Origin: Artemisia argyi
Taxonomy: Eukaryota > Streptophyta > Magnoliopsida > Asterales > Asteraceae
Assembly: GCA_030686995.1 (NCBI GenBank)
Contig: CM060708.1
Coordinates: 262,525,544 to 262,589,543, forward strand
Reading direction: 5' to 3'
DNA length: 64,000 nucleotides
Shown: piece by piece, positions 34,503-50,360 of the stretch
Numbering within the stretch: the stretch's first letter is position 1
Layout: each line of letters opens with the position of its first letter
Notes under the pieces: generated by a model
Told to the model about the DNA's origin: nothing
Databases searched by the model: none
The model's input: the letters and a program-made list of their open reading frames with translations, nothing else
Program-made: the position numbers and the translations under genes

Positions 34503-35240
34503 GTGACCCTGGGGGAAGAATCTTCGGTGGTGACCCATCGAGGGCTGCCAAAAAAGGTAGACAATCCAGGCAGCTTCACCTTGCCTTGCTCCATAGGATC
34601 TCTATCAATAAAGAATGCTCTTGCCGATTTGGGGGTGAGTATCAACCTCATGCCTCACTCTATGTTCCTTAAAATAGGATACTCTGGACTGAAGCCTACC
34701 CGTATGAACATCCAACTAGCCGATAGATCAGTCAAATACCCCGTAGGGATATGCGAGAATGTGCTAGTCAAGGTTGGGAAATTCAAATTCCCGGTCGACT
34801 TCGTAATCTTAGATATGGAGGAGGATGACTTGGTACCCATCATCTTAGGGAGACCATTTCTTGCTACCGCTCGTGCCGTCATTCATGTTCATGACGGAAA
34901 GTTAACCTTACGAGTAGGAACCGATAGCTTGACCTTCGACATTAAGGACACTATGGATCTCTCTCTCGAAGCAGCTAACCGGCTCTATTTCATTGGAGAG
35001 TTCGATGAACTCATGGATGTCATTGATGACTGTGTTGATGAACAGATCGAGGAAGGCTGGTTACGGGATGAGAGTTTTCTCCCCTTGTTGGAGGTAGAAA
35101 AGATGGAGGATGTTGGTGCAGTCTCCTTCTACCCTAGACAGGAGGCCACAGAGCATCTCGAACTCCGAAAACCCGAAAACAAGCTTAAGCCTTCTATTAT
35201 CGAACCCCCTGAGCTGGATCTTAAGGAACTTCCTAACCAT
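34503..35240 (+). pseudogene. Athila aspartic protease region
   Basis: Reads FTLPCSIGSLSIKNALADLGVSINLMP at about 34575-34655: the DLG(A/V)S form of the retroviral aspartic protease site used by Athila elements, with the catalytic Asp present. The flap and the terminal IILGRPFLATARAVI block follow (to about 34875). It shares a frame with the RT but is cut off upstream by TAG at 34494-34496. It would process the Gag-Pol polyprotein. Confidence 0.8.
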
Positions 35241-36790
35241 TTAGAGTACGCCTTCCTTCAGGGGGAGGACCAACTGCCGATAATCATAAACTCCTCCCTC
35301 GAACATGAACAAAAAGGTAAGCTCTTAGAAGTCCTAAAAAAGTATAAGGGAGTGCTTGCATGGAGTGTTGCCGACATTAAGGGGATTGACTCAACTTTTT
35401 GCACAAATAAGATTCTCATGGAAGAGGATTATAAACCTATCGTGCAACCCCAGAGGCGGGTGAATCCCAACATTAAGGAAGTGGTGAAGAAAGAAGTCAT
35501 CAAACTTCTGGATGCAGGATTAATTTACCCAATCTCTGACAGCCCGTAGGTTAGTCCTGTACAGGTTGTACCAAAGAAGGGAGGGATGACTGTGGTTAAG
35601 AATGACAAGGGTGAGATGGTACCCCAAAGAACGGTTACTGGCTGGCGGGTATGCATCGATTATAGAAAGCTCAATGATGCCACGAGGAAAGATCACTTTC
35701 CCTTACCATTCATTGACCAAATGTTAGAGAGATTGTCTGGGCACGAGTACTATTTTTTCTTGGATGGATTCTCAGGATATTTTCAAATCCCCATAACGCC
35801 TGAGGACCAAGAAAAGACCACGTTTACTTGCCCTTATGGAACGTTCGCCTACAAAAGAATGGCTTTTGGGTTGTGTAATGCCCCCCGCCACTTTTCAGCG
35901 ATGCATGACCGCAATCTTTCACGAACTTATGGAAGACAACATGGAAGTTTTCATGGATAACTTTTTGGTCTTCGGGAACTCCTTCGACCGCTGTCTTGCT
36001 AATCTTGAAAAAAATGCTTAAGCGCTGCGAGGAAACCAACTTGGTGTTAAACTGGGAAAAATGTCATTTCATGGTAAAAGAAGGAATTGTGTTAGGACAT
36101 AAGATCTCAGGGAAAGGGATAGAGGTGGACCAAGCTAAAGTTGAAGCTATATCTAAGTTACCATATCCCACGACTGTTAAAGCAATACGCAGCTTCTTGG
36201 GGCACGCCGGGTTTTATCGGAGATTCATCAAAGACTTCTCCAAAATAGCTCGGCCAATGACTCAATTGCTAATGAAGGATGCTCCTTCTGATTTTTCTCA
36301 AGAATGCAAGGATGCATTCGATCTCTTGAAAAAAGAGCTCACACAAGCTCCAATCATGATTACACCCAACTGGGAGCTACCATTTGAAATCATGTGCGAC
36401 GCTAGCGATTTCGCTGTCGGGGCTGTGTTAGGCCAACGGCGTGACAAGCTATTCCAACCTATTTACTACGCTAGCAAAACCATGAATCCTGCTCAAGAGA
36501 ATTACTCTACCACTGAAAAAGAATTGTTAGCCGTAGTATTCGCATTTGACAAATTCCGTCAATATCTTGTCCTTTCAAAGATAGTCGTTTTCACTGATCA
36601 TTCAGCTCTTCGACATCTTTAAGCTAGGCAAGATGCTAAGCCACGACTAATTTGGTGGATCCTGTTGTTACAAGAATTTGATGTTGAAATTCGTGATAAA
36701 AGGGGGGTAGAAAATCTGGCCGCAGATCATCTATCTCGTCTTGAAAATCCCTATGATGAGCACGATCGAAGTGAGATTCGGGATTCGTTT
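35241..36790 (+). pseudogene. Athila reverse transcriptase and RNase H, disrupted
   Basis: RT palm and fingers are readable (GWRVCIDYRKLNDATRKDHF, FLDGFSGYFQIP, FMDNFLVFG, FLGHAGFYRRFIKDFSKIA), then RNase H ([51 protein letters not shown]). Lesions: TAG at 35547-35549 where the family has Trp, a frameshift near 35885, another in an A-run near 36010, TAA at 36620-36622. The second catalytic Asp of the YMDD-type box is Asn (AAC at 35959-35961), so even a repaired frame would lack a key metal ligand. Confidence 0.85.
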
Positions 36791-36940
36791 CCTGACGAAC
36801 AACTCATGTCAATGACTGATTCGGAGCCTTGGTACGCCGATTTTGCTAACTATCTCGCAAGCAGACTCATTCCAGAACACCTAACTAGATACGAAAGGAA
36901 AAAGGTTCTTTTCTCAGTTAAAATACTACTTCTGGGATGA

Positions 36941-38122
36941 ACCATTTTTATTCCGAAGGTGTCCTGACCAAATAATCAGACGTTGTGTTTCGGATAGCGA
37001 GGTAGTAAAGATTATGAGGGAATGTCACTCTGGTCCCTCTGGAGGGCATCATGGGATAAGCACCACCGCCTGAAAGATCTTCGATGCGGGATTCTATTGG
37101 CCCACAATTTTCCGTGATTTCAAAGAAATGGTACAAGCATGCGATGCATGTCAACGGGCCGGAAACATATCACATAGGGATGAAGCACCTCAGAATTTTA
37201 TACAAATATGTGAGGTTTTCGATGTATGGGGAATTGACTTCATGGGACCCTTTCCATCTTCAGGAGGGAATGAATACATTTTAGTTGCCATCGATTATGT
37301 TTCAAAAAATGGGTAGAGGCACAAGCCCTTAGGACCAACGATGCCAGAGTGGTTATTCATTTCTTGAAAAAGCTTTTCGCTAGATTCGGGATTCCTAAAG
37401 CCCTCATCAGTGATAGGGGAACCCACTTTTGCAATGCGCAAATGGAAAAGGTCATGAGGAGGTATGGGGTGTCCCATCTATTTTCCACCGCCTATCATCC
37501 ACAAACCAATGGTCAGGTCGAAAACACAAACAGGGCTATTAAAAGAATACTAGAAAAAATGGTTAGTCAGAATAGAAAAGACTGGTCATTTAAACTCGAC
37601 GAGGCCTTATGGACATTCCGAACCGCCTACAAGACACCTATTGGAACGACCCCGTTTCGCATGGTGTATGGTAAGGCATGTCACTTGCCAGTAGAATTAG
37701 AACATAAGGCTTATTGGGCGCTTAAGGCATGTAATTTGGATTATACAATTACCGGAACCAATAGGTTCTTGCAATTACACGAGCTTGATGAGCTTAGATT
37801 AGAAGCCTATGAGTCCTCCATTACATATAAAGAGAGGGCAAAAAGATGGCATGACCAAAGTATTAAGAAACCCAAGGAATTTTCAAAAGGGGACAAAGTC
37901 CTATTGTACAACTCTCGGTTAAGGTTATTTCCAGGGAAACTCAAATCTAGATGGTATGGACCATTTGCGGTGAAAAGTTCCTCTAAAACTGGAGCCGTTG
38001 TGTTATTAGACGATGAAGGTAGAAAATTTACTGTCAACATACAACGTGTAAAACATTATCAAGAAAATAATAATGAAATGATTAGTGAGGAGGATGTAAC
38101 GTTTGATGATGAAGTCACGTAG
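36941..38122 (+). pseudogene. Athila integrase, disrupted
   Basis: The zinc-binding end is present (HSGPSGGHHG ... CDACQRAGN), followed by the catalytic core with Asp in [10 protein letters not shown], Asp in ISDRGTHF and Glu in GQVENTNRA, and the long C-terminal region (TPFRMVYGKACHLPVELE, LLYNSRLRLFPGKLKSRW) ending DDEVT, TAG at 38120-38122. Lesions: a frameshift near 36925, TGA near 37071, a frameshift near 37310. No chromodomain follows, as expected for Athila. It would insert the DNA copy into the genome. Confidence 0.85.
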
Positions 38123-39971
38123 TAACCCATGACCTTGAGTCTAGCTACAAGACTCGTAAATAAAGAAAAGCGCTTCTTGGGAGGCAACCCATGCTTTGTG
38201 TGATTTTTATTTTGTTTGTTTGTTATTTGCTTCCGTATGCATGCTTTATTTTTTATTGTTGGTAGATCATGTTTCAAACTAAAAAAGTGAAAATACTTTA
38301 CTTTGTTGTTTGGCCTAGTCTTAACTTCATCCAAAGGTATTTCGCAAAAGATAAGTGTAAGAGGAAACCCCAAATATGTTTTTAAGAAACAAAACCGATC
38401 ATGATTCTCCACAATATTAAGTGAACATGTATGTTCGTATTTGTTAGAGTCAAATGCTTGTATCGAGTCATAATGATGTTTTGCAGGATTTTCCAGGAAG
38501 TAGGACGAAGTTTTTCCAGAAATTTTTCGGAAACTTAACATAAGAATTTCTGCAGGTCACTTCTGACGGCGTCACGAGTTTACTCTTGACGGCGTCACGT
38601 GTAAAATCTGGAAATTTTACCAGCTTTGTTTTTCTAACGGAGTCTTAAAGTTTTTGTTGAATCATTAGTTTTATAATCTACAGGAAATCTGCAAACATCA
38701 TTCTACAAGCATTATATCTTATTTTGTTTTCTAGGATTTGTTAGCATATATAGATTGCCGCCGATTTTATGCGAGGTTGCCTTGTCTGTTTTCTAAGGTT
38801 TTACAGGTTATGTATGACAAGAAGATGATTTATATTCTGGAAGGGAAGCTTTGATTGTTCATTTTCTTGGAGGAAGATCTAACCTGGTCACCTCATTATC
38901 CATACCGAGCGAATCAGGGGAGTATTTGATTTCATTTGTTTTACTTATTTCACTTTTACATTCTTTACTTGAACATTGGGGACAATGTTCATACTAAGTG
39001 TAAGAGGAAGGTAAAATGATGATACCTTACAAATACACTTTTGCTTGAGTTTGTTTGTTTGATAGTAGATGTGTAATAAAACTATGAGAAATACTTGTTA
39101 GTGTAATTTTAGCGCCAAATTTAAAATTTTTTACAACATTTAGGAGTGAAACTTTAGCCATAGCAAGCGTCTCATGGATAGGAGATTGTATGACTAGCAC
39201 ATAACCGTATCATAAAGAAAAATTTTCCACTCAAATATGTGAGGTTCACCTTTAGATTTGAAAGGAAAAGCATTTACTATTAGTGCTTATGAGTGTACCG
39301 GTAGCATTTAGATTCTAGAACTTGCGTTAGTGATGCATCCCGAGACCGCTAGTGAGACTACATTCGTGTAGTAGGATTTACTACATGATAAGAGGCATTA
39401 GGATCACCCTTGTGTTAAACCCGTATCATAATTACTTGACCATTTAAGTCATATTACTTGGCTAGTTAAGTCAACCAATTTTTCCCACACCTTAGCGTTG
39501 TACTCATTTTTAGTACACGAAACCCCTAGTATACCCCTCCGAGCCTATCTTTTCGTTTCTAACTTTAAGCATCTTACTTAAAGGAAGAATTTGTTACACC
39601 CCACTTAAATGTACAACCAAATCGCCTTAGCCTTCCGTGTATGCACTCATCTTTAGTGCATTATTGTTATTTGTTAAACCCTTAGTTAATTATCTAATTG
39701 ATTACATGGTTGCTAAGTCGAGTCATATCCTTGTACATATTATTTTGGGACGATTGGGACTCATGGGTAAAGTACTTATTTTATGGAGTAATGGGGAAGA
39801 ACATCTATTATTACCCCTGTATGTGCGTTAATCTTAAAAGTACTCCAAGTGTTTTGATTATCTTAGTTCGAGTCATTAGATTAGTTTATTGTAAAGTATG
39901 TAAAAATTCAAGTGTAAGGAGAATGTACATTCCCTATGATGTATTTTTTGGATGGTAGGGTAAGTGTGTAT

Positions 39972-40011
<40 letters not shown>

Positions 40012-40557
40012 GGACTACCATCCCTTTTCATTCTATGTTTATTTTATGTTTTTGTTATTTTTCATTTATTTGCTTAAGTCGAGTCTAGTCTTGGCTTAAT
40101 AACGCCATATTGTACATGTAATTAACTAAGATTGTTAACTCGCCACCAGTAAAGACTGCCTATATCCAACAAAACCGTGTATTCCATATCCCTACACCTA
40201 ACGTTACAACCCTTTAAAAAGAACTCTTTGATAGTTTATTCTAGGTGCTTACGCCATGTGGTGGAAGTTTGATCCTTTCCCAAGCCTATGGTAATCTATT
40301 TTTCTATGACAGGTAGTGAGAGATATTTTTCGTTTCCATATTGTGATATTACTTTATTACACCCGAGAGATGTGAGTATCTAAACACTATTTGTGAGGTG
40401 CTAGTATATGACCTCCGTGCTTGTCTTTGGTCTTTAGTGGAACGATTATTTGTTGTAATTACTTTTATGTTAGTGTTAAATGACCCCTAACTTGTATTTT
40501 GATTAGAATAAAAGCGCATTTGCTTGAGGACAAGCAAATCTGAAGTGTAAGGGTATA
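38123..40557 (+). other. Athila 3' non-coding region
   Basis: 2.4 kb between the integrase stop and the 3' LTR. No env-like ORF is visible, although Athila elements can carry one here. It has gcgcttcttgggaggcaacc just after the stop (a familiar Athila tag), two TGACGGCGTCA copies near 38560-38600, an A run at about 39975-40010, and ends aagtgtaagggtata, the likely polypurine tract. The same region, reversed, occupies 57138-59606 in the third element. Confidence 0.75.
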
Positions 40558-41769
40558 TGATGAGGCGAAAAATGAACCACTTTTAAGGGTTCATTTAAGC
40601 CCGGAATTGAATTTATTTGATCAAATATTGCCCTAAATCGTTCCTTTTGTGATTTTAGGTACTTTGGGAGTGAATTCTGGAAAAGGAAGCATTTTGGACG
40701 TTTTTGGAGCATAAAAGTGAAGAAAACGGCAAAGTCTTAATTTTTCATGCTGAGAACAGTACCTGACGGCGTCAAGAAGAAAATCCTGACGGCGTCAGGA
40801 GTAAAATCCGTGACGACCCAGTGAAAACCTAAAGGCGTCAAGAGAAGGGCGTCAAGAGTATTTTTGGTGACGGCCTGCATAAGGAGTACACGTGACGGCG
40901 TCAAACCCAGATCTAGGCAGTCCGAGAAATTATTTGGCGGCGAGATGACGGCGTCAGAGATTTGTTCTTGACGCCGTCACCTCAGAAAAACTATATACAC
41001 TTTTTTATTTTTCATTCATAAAAGAGGAACTTGTGTGGAGAATACTAGGGCCGAACTTGTGAAACCCTAGGTCGTATTTTACAGTATTTTCAAGGGTTTT
41101 TACCCCTTGAAACCTTTCATGTTCAATTAAGATAAATCCTCTTTCAATTCAAACAATATGTCTATGTGTTGTTTGAATATATCTTATGCTTGTCTTGATT
41201 TCAACACGCTAGGCTAGATCTTTCATGTGTTTGCTTAGATGTAATGAAACCTAGATGTTAATTATATGTTGATTACTTGTTTATAGTTGTAATGGATGAA
41301 TGATTTCAATGTTAGGCTTAAGAAAACTGGCAGATCTCCATTGTGTAACATGCTTGAACGTCTTAGGAAACATGAACCGATGTGTACTAGGTTTTATTGG
41401 TCACAATTCTCCCATATATTGCTCACACCACTAGTATAATTTAGTTTATTTTCGTTTTTAGTATTTTATTTTGATTGCATCTTAGTAACTAGGTTAGTTG
41501 ATTAGCAACTAATTCCGCCCAACTCTTTCAAAGCCGAGATTTTTACTTGGTTTTATAAAAACCTAAAAATACAAAAAGAATCATTCCTCATCTCTAGACC
41601 TAGTCTTTAGGTTTTCTAATCCTAGCGACACTATTCCTAGCTGAACGATCAATCCCCCGGTACTTGTCATTATACTATACTACATCGATCAGGTACAGTG
41701 CCTGGTGGGGGTTGTAAGCTTCTCGAGATCCCTCGAGAGGTAAAGCCTGGTGCAATCTCTACGCTACCA
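40558..41769 (+). repeat. 3' LTR of the Athila-type element, internally deleted
   Basis: 1212 bp, closely matching 31195-32601. About 209 bp present in the 5' LTR (32025-32233) are missing at the junction near 41401, and about 14 bp (a second 'agggcgtcaagag') are extra near 40846. Otherwise only scattered substitutions. Confidence 0.9.
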
Positions 41770-41774
41770 CTATT

Positions 41775-42715
41775 TTTCAACCTTTGGCTACATAAATATA
41801 TAATATATGTGACAATTGAGATGATTCTTTCTAGTAAATGTGTATTTTGTGTGACTATTTCACGTCCTGTGGCCACATGAATATACAATAAATGTGATGT
41901 TTGTGATGATTTAGTCACACAATGGGTGTTGTTTTTTTGGAGTTAGTCAGATACAATTTAACACAAAATGGCCAAAAGTGTAAGTAAGTGTGACCATATG
42001 CTGTTTAAAGTGAAGAAATATGTATTTTGTGCGACTATTGATCATCCAATAATCACGTGAATTTTATGTTTGTGTGGCCTTTTGTAATATTTAGTCACAT
42101 AAAGCATGTTTGTTTTGGGTATTTAGTCACATACCATTAATCAAACAGTGGCCAAAAGTGTAAATAAGTGTGACCATATGCTGTTTAAAGTGAAGAAATG
42201 TGTATTTTGTGTGACTATTGATCATCTAATGGACACATGAATTTTATGTTTGTGTGGCCTTTTGTAATATTTAGTCACACAAAGCATGTTTGTTTTGAGT
42301 ATTTAGTCACACACCATTAAGCAAACAGTGGCCAAAAGTGTTAACAAGTGTGACCATATGCTGTTTAAAGTGAAGAAATGTGTATTTTGTGTGACTATTG
42401 ATCAACCAATGGCCACGTGAATTTTATGTTTGCGTGGCCTTTTGTAATATTTAGTCACACAAAGCATTTTGTGTTTTGGGTATTTAGTCACATACCATTA
42501 ATCAAACAGTGGCCAAAAGTGTAAATAAGTATGACCATATGCTGTTTAAAGTGAAAAAATGTGTATTTTGTGTGACTATAGATCATCCAATGGCCACGTG
42601 AATTATATGTTTGTGTGGCGTTCGGTAATATTTAGTCACACAACGACTAAAGTAAAGAGTGACCAAAAGTGTTAATAAGTGTGACTATATGCATCTTTTA
42701 GTCACATTTAAAAAA
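41775..42715. repeat. 180-bp tandem array in the CACTA element
   Basis: A unit of 180-181 bp repeats about 4.5 times, with tgaccatatgctgtttaaag at 41991, 42171, 42351 and 42532. Each unit contains tagtcacac twice and the complementary gtgtgacta, so each holds inverted copies of a short word. CACTA transposases bind subterminal repeats; this array lies close to the left end once the Athila insertion is removed. Confidence 0.85.
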
Positions 42716-43570
<855 letters not shown>

Positions 43571-43985
43571 CTATTGCAAGGTTTCACTAGAGACCAAATG
43601 TTTTCGCTTCATTGGTACTAATTTTAGTCCAGTATTTTGTTCACTAATATTTGGTATCATAGTTGGTGGTGTAACCTGTAGAACCGGTTTGTCGTGGCTT
43701 AAGCGTTTTCGTATGTCCGATAGTTTTAACAGGTTCCTATATGTATATATAAAACACGGTACATTAGTCATGTACGTAAAGCTAAAAAAATCAAAGGTGG
43801 ATGTTTTATTACTTACCACTGTTTCCATTACTGGTACGTTTTCCAAAGTTTCAATGGCCATTGGAGTGGTCACCTGCAATATAAATTAAGAAATACAATG
43901 GTGTTATCATTAGAAAATGAAATTGTTAAAAACATAAAAAAATGGCTTACATATGAGTCTAATGGCAGTTTCTTTCTGCAAAAAA
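43571..43985 (-). pseudogene. Unidentified exons of the CACTA element
   Basis: On the minus strand, exon-like blocks with plausible splice sites: 43982-43950 (KKLPLDS-like), 43874-43818 (VTTPMAIETLENVPVMETV) and 43735-43571 (IRKRLSHDKPVLQVTPPTM ... MKRKHLVSSETLQ). They lie downstream of the SGR2-like exons in the same direction. I do not recognise the protein; it could be the tail of the CACTA gene or more captured sequence. Confidence 0.35.
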
Positions 43986-44064
43986 AATATGGGAAATGTA
44001 AGAAACCAAGCCACTAATAACGATGCATAATATAAGATCTGCCAACCATGAAACAGTAAAAATA

Positions 44065-44621
44065 TACATGGGTTGGCTTTGGTGACTGAGATGGAGCATA
44101 CAAACGCCTCGAAAATGAAGTGTGCCAGAAAATCCAGCAGAGGTTATTTTTAGCCAGGCATCCCATGTATCATCCTCACCCGTGAAAATAGTATGTAGCC
44201 CCTGCAAGAAACAAGTAACGTGATTAATGCTAACATAAAAAATGACAACATTAGATTTCCCAAATATAAGTTTAGCCTCAAAAACAAACATACGGGTTGC
44301 ATATCAACTCGGGCAACAAATAATATATAATTGGTTGCAATTTTATGCAGTGCCAAATGTGGAACGAATGAATGTCAAACACATTACCAAGCAAGCAAAT
44401 CACTAACATTTGGTACAAATGAAACAGTTTGATAAAAAGCAACCATATTTGAGTTAATTTCCTATATAACAGATATTATGTTAATCTTTTGATAGATAAC
44501 TTACGCAACTGCCATAAGCAAACTCCAACTGTTCAGCAACATCCTCTCGGAGTGGAAACCAAGTAAGACTCCCTTTACGAGCAAAACAGTGGCCTCTTAG
44601 AACACGTCGATTATCTCCGTT
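44065..44621 (-). pseudogene. Captured SGR2-like (DDHD phospholipase) gene fragment
   Basis: Three consecutive minus-strand exons read in the order of plant SGR2: 44621-44505 (NGDNRRVLRGHCFARKGSL, LREDVAEQLEFAYGS), about 44360-44288 (IWHCIKLQP, then after a frame change FVARVDMQ) and 44201-about 44070 (GLHTIFTGEDDTWDAWL, SAGFSGTLHF). SGR2 is a phospholipase A1-like protein of the vacuolar membrane needed for shoot gravitropism; these blocks lie N-terminal to its lipase region. The lipase domain itself is absent. Introns are retained and one exon is frameshifted, so this is a genomic capture that has decayed. Assignment is from memory of the family and fairly sure. Confidence 0.65.
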
Positions 44622-44639
44622 CTAATAAACAGGAAAACT

Positions 44640-45145
44640 ATGTCGTCTTAATAAGTCTACCTGCAACGATTACCACCACATGAATTTACAATCAAAAACA
44701 TGTTTTAGGCTAGTTTAATCCACGAAAATAATGTAAATCGTTTTATATTCGATTACACATTTAAGAAAATATAAATTAAATATGTGTTTGAGCATACCCA
44801 TGAACAGAGTAGGATAGGTGAGATGAGGGTGATAGGCTCGACTGTGATGGTGGTGGATGTGGTGATTATCTCGAACCAAACAACCAAAGCAAACAAACTC
44901 TCCCATACAGTTCCCTTGTCTTGATGACGGTGATGGCGTGGAGGAGCGATGGTTGGTGGAACCACGGCGAGATAAGGCGGTGAAGTTTGGCGGTGGTGTG
45001 AGTCGGTTCTAGAGAGAAGGAGAATAGATGAATAGATAGAAGATAGATCTGACTAGTGTAAGTGTTAGTGTATTAATTTTGGGGAAAAAGGGGCGGGATC
45101 TTGAGCGGGAGATTGAAATTTTTGGGGAAAATTAGGGGCGGATCT
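44640..45145. other. CACTA interior upstream of the SGR2-like exons
   Basis: A possible minus-strand first exon (about 44965-44800) reads MVPPTIAPPRHHRHQDKG and a hydrophobic stretch, ending at a gtatgc donor. I cannot assign it. The rest is spacer up to the chromovirus LTR. Confidence 0.35.
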
Positions 45146-48869
<3,724 letters not shown>

Positions 48870-48872
48870 GAT

Positions 48873-48884
48873 TGGTATCAGAGC
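48873..48884 (+). other. Primer binding site for initiator tRNA-Met
   Basis: tggtatcagagc three bases after the LTR end is the standard complement of the plant tRNA-iMet 3' end, as used by most chromoviruses. Confidence 0.9.
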
Positions 48885-49265
48885 CAAGGTTATAGAGAAC
48901 TAGGTAAATAGACACCTAAACTATAACTGAGTTTTATAGAAAACGATCCTCGACCATTGCCCGCCAGCCCGCCAAGCCGAAGCATCATTATTATTATTGA
49001 GGTATATTGAGATGATTATTAGATATGGGATTCTGGAGATGATTTGAGGATTTGAGGTTTATTGATTTAGTGATATGATGGCGTTTTGAGGAATTATATG
49101 CATTTTGAGGAATTATATGGCTTAATTGTTTTACGAATGATTTTAGTAATGCGGTATTTTAAATCTTTCTTGATATATATGATTTGGAATTATATGATGG
49201 TTTTGATATGGTATTTGGAGTTCGCGGTTTAGTTGTTTTGAAACACTTACACCTACCCTACGCCG
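48885..49265 (+). other. Leader of the chromovirus
   Basis: Untranslated leader between the primer site and the extra ORF. No further feature seen. Confidence 0.6.
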
Positions 49266-50360
49266 TTGTCACAGACTATGGCCTCCCGTATGTTTGACGT
49301 TATTGAGGATATTCTTACTACACCTGTACGCCCAGCACAGATCACCATGGCTCCTGATGATCCTTACAAGGTTGCCATGCATTCAGCTACTGTGTCACCG
49401 ACAGCTTCTACTTCAGCACCGCCTGCTGCATCTACGCAGGGACCCTCATATTCTCTAGGGCTCCCTGGTACATCGAGGCAGCTCAGTATTCATCAGGCTT
49501 TGGCTCGTGTGGCTCCACGTTTTGCCCACCGAGCTACGGCACGTATGTCGGTACGCCCTACTTCACCACCTTTACAGTTGGATGCTCACTCTCTCCTGTC
49601 AGATGCACCACCTGCATCATTGCGTCGTCGTCCTAGATCACCTACCCCTTCACCACATGGTTCACCTGTTAGGAAACGACGATTGATGATGTACTCTTCC
49701 GATGAGGAGGAGGAGGAGTATGAGGGTGAGGATGAGGCTGATGACCCTCAGGAGGCTGAGCAGGGTGCTGATGATGACCCTGAGGAGGAGAATGACCCTC
49801 AGGAGGAGGAGATGCCTGATGATGATGATTTGTTAGTGCCGCCAGCTCAGGATGAGGAGCCTGATTCACCTATACATCCGGTAGAGCCTGTTTCACCTGA
49901 TCATCCATTTTTGTTTGAGTTGCCACCTGGTAGTCCCGTTGAGTCGGATGCACCTTCTGAGGTTTCTGCTGACCATGTAGAGTTAGGTGAGACTGGTAGG
50001 ATGTGGGCTCAGATTACTGATCTTGGCGAGAGAGTTACACGTATGTCTGAGCAGATTGATAGGGTGACCGTTGAGTTCATTGGGGAGTTGAGGATTGACA
50101 TGGTTACGACTGAGAGGAGAGTTACTGAGATGAGGAGAGGTTTGATGGAGATTCACGAGCATATTGAGGGTTTACAGCGAGGTTTTATTACCGCTCGAGA
50201 GGCCGACTGCAAGTTATGGCAAAGGAATGCCGAGTTGGAGAAGGAGGTGGCTGACCTCAAGAGAGACAGCGACACCCATGGTGTGGAGTTAGGATCACTA
50301 TGGAGAGAGCTTGATGGCTTGAGGCAGGAGTTGAGGAACCTCCGCCAGCAGCGTAGCTAG
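49266..50360 (+). CDS. Extra uninterrupted ORF upstream of gag (364 aa)
   Basis: Starts at the ATG at 49278 or the upstream frame start at 49266, ends TAG at 50358-50360. Order: a Pro/Ala/Ser/Thr-rich segment (residues 20-130), a basic patch (SPVRKRRLM, about 140), a strongly acidic Asp/Glu tract (about 146-200), a Pro-rich link, then a heptad-rich region likely to form a coiled coil (about 240-360: LGERVTRMSEQIDRV ... LWRELDGLRQELRNLRQ). No enzyme motif. It is the only long open frame left in an element whose gag-pol has many lesions. Similar pro-rich/acidic/coiled-coil segments precede gag in some Asteraceae Ty3/gypsy proteins as I remember them. Function unknown; it may act with Gag. Confidence 0.7.
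   Translation: MSQTMASRMFDVIEDILTTPVRPAQITMAPDDPYKVAMHSATVSPTASTSAPPAASTQGPSYSLGLPGTSRQLSIHQALARVAPRFAHRATARMSVRPTSPPLQLDAHSLLSDAPPASLRRRPRSPTPSPHGSPVRKRRLMMYSSDEEEEEYEGEDEADDPQEAEQGADDDPEEENDPQEEEMPDDDDLLVPPAQDEEPDSPIHPVEPVSPDHPFLFELPPGSPVESDAPSEVSADHVELGETGRMWAQITDLGERVTRMSEQIDRVTVEFIGELRIDMVTTERRVTEMRRGLMEIHEHIEGLQRGFITAREADCKLWQRNAELEKEVADLKRDSDTHGVELGSLWRELDGLRQELRNLRQQRS

Larger units (their letters stand above)
31195..41769 (+). mobile_element. Athila-type Ty3/gypsy retrotransposon, complete structure, decayed genes
   Basis: Starts TGATGAGG, ends CTACCA, and is flanked by the perfect 5-bp duplication ctatt (31190-31194 and 41770-41774). 5' LTR 31195-32601, tRNA-Asp primer site 32608-32625, gag, protease, RT, RNase H and integrase in Ty3/gypsy order on the + strand, a non-coding 3' region, and 3' LTR 40558-41769. 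The Gag motif (DPIQHIKDFLKIVD), the DLG-type protease site and the integrase end without a chromodomain indicate the Athila/Tat group. Every coding region has frameshifts or stops, so it could not now move on its own. Confidence 0.9.

Noticed and set aside
38123..40557. env-like gene in the Athila 3' region
   Set aside because: Only short frames (up to about 85 codons) without signal peptide or coiled-coil pattern; treated as non-coding.
44753..44965. Possible first exon of a captured gene on the minus strand
   Set aside because: No recognised motif; only an ATG and a plausible donor support it, so it is not called as a gene.
49669..49869. Pro/His-rich minus-strand frame
   Set aside because: Antisense of the acidic tract in the extra ORF of the chromovirus.
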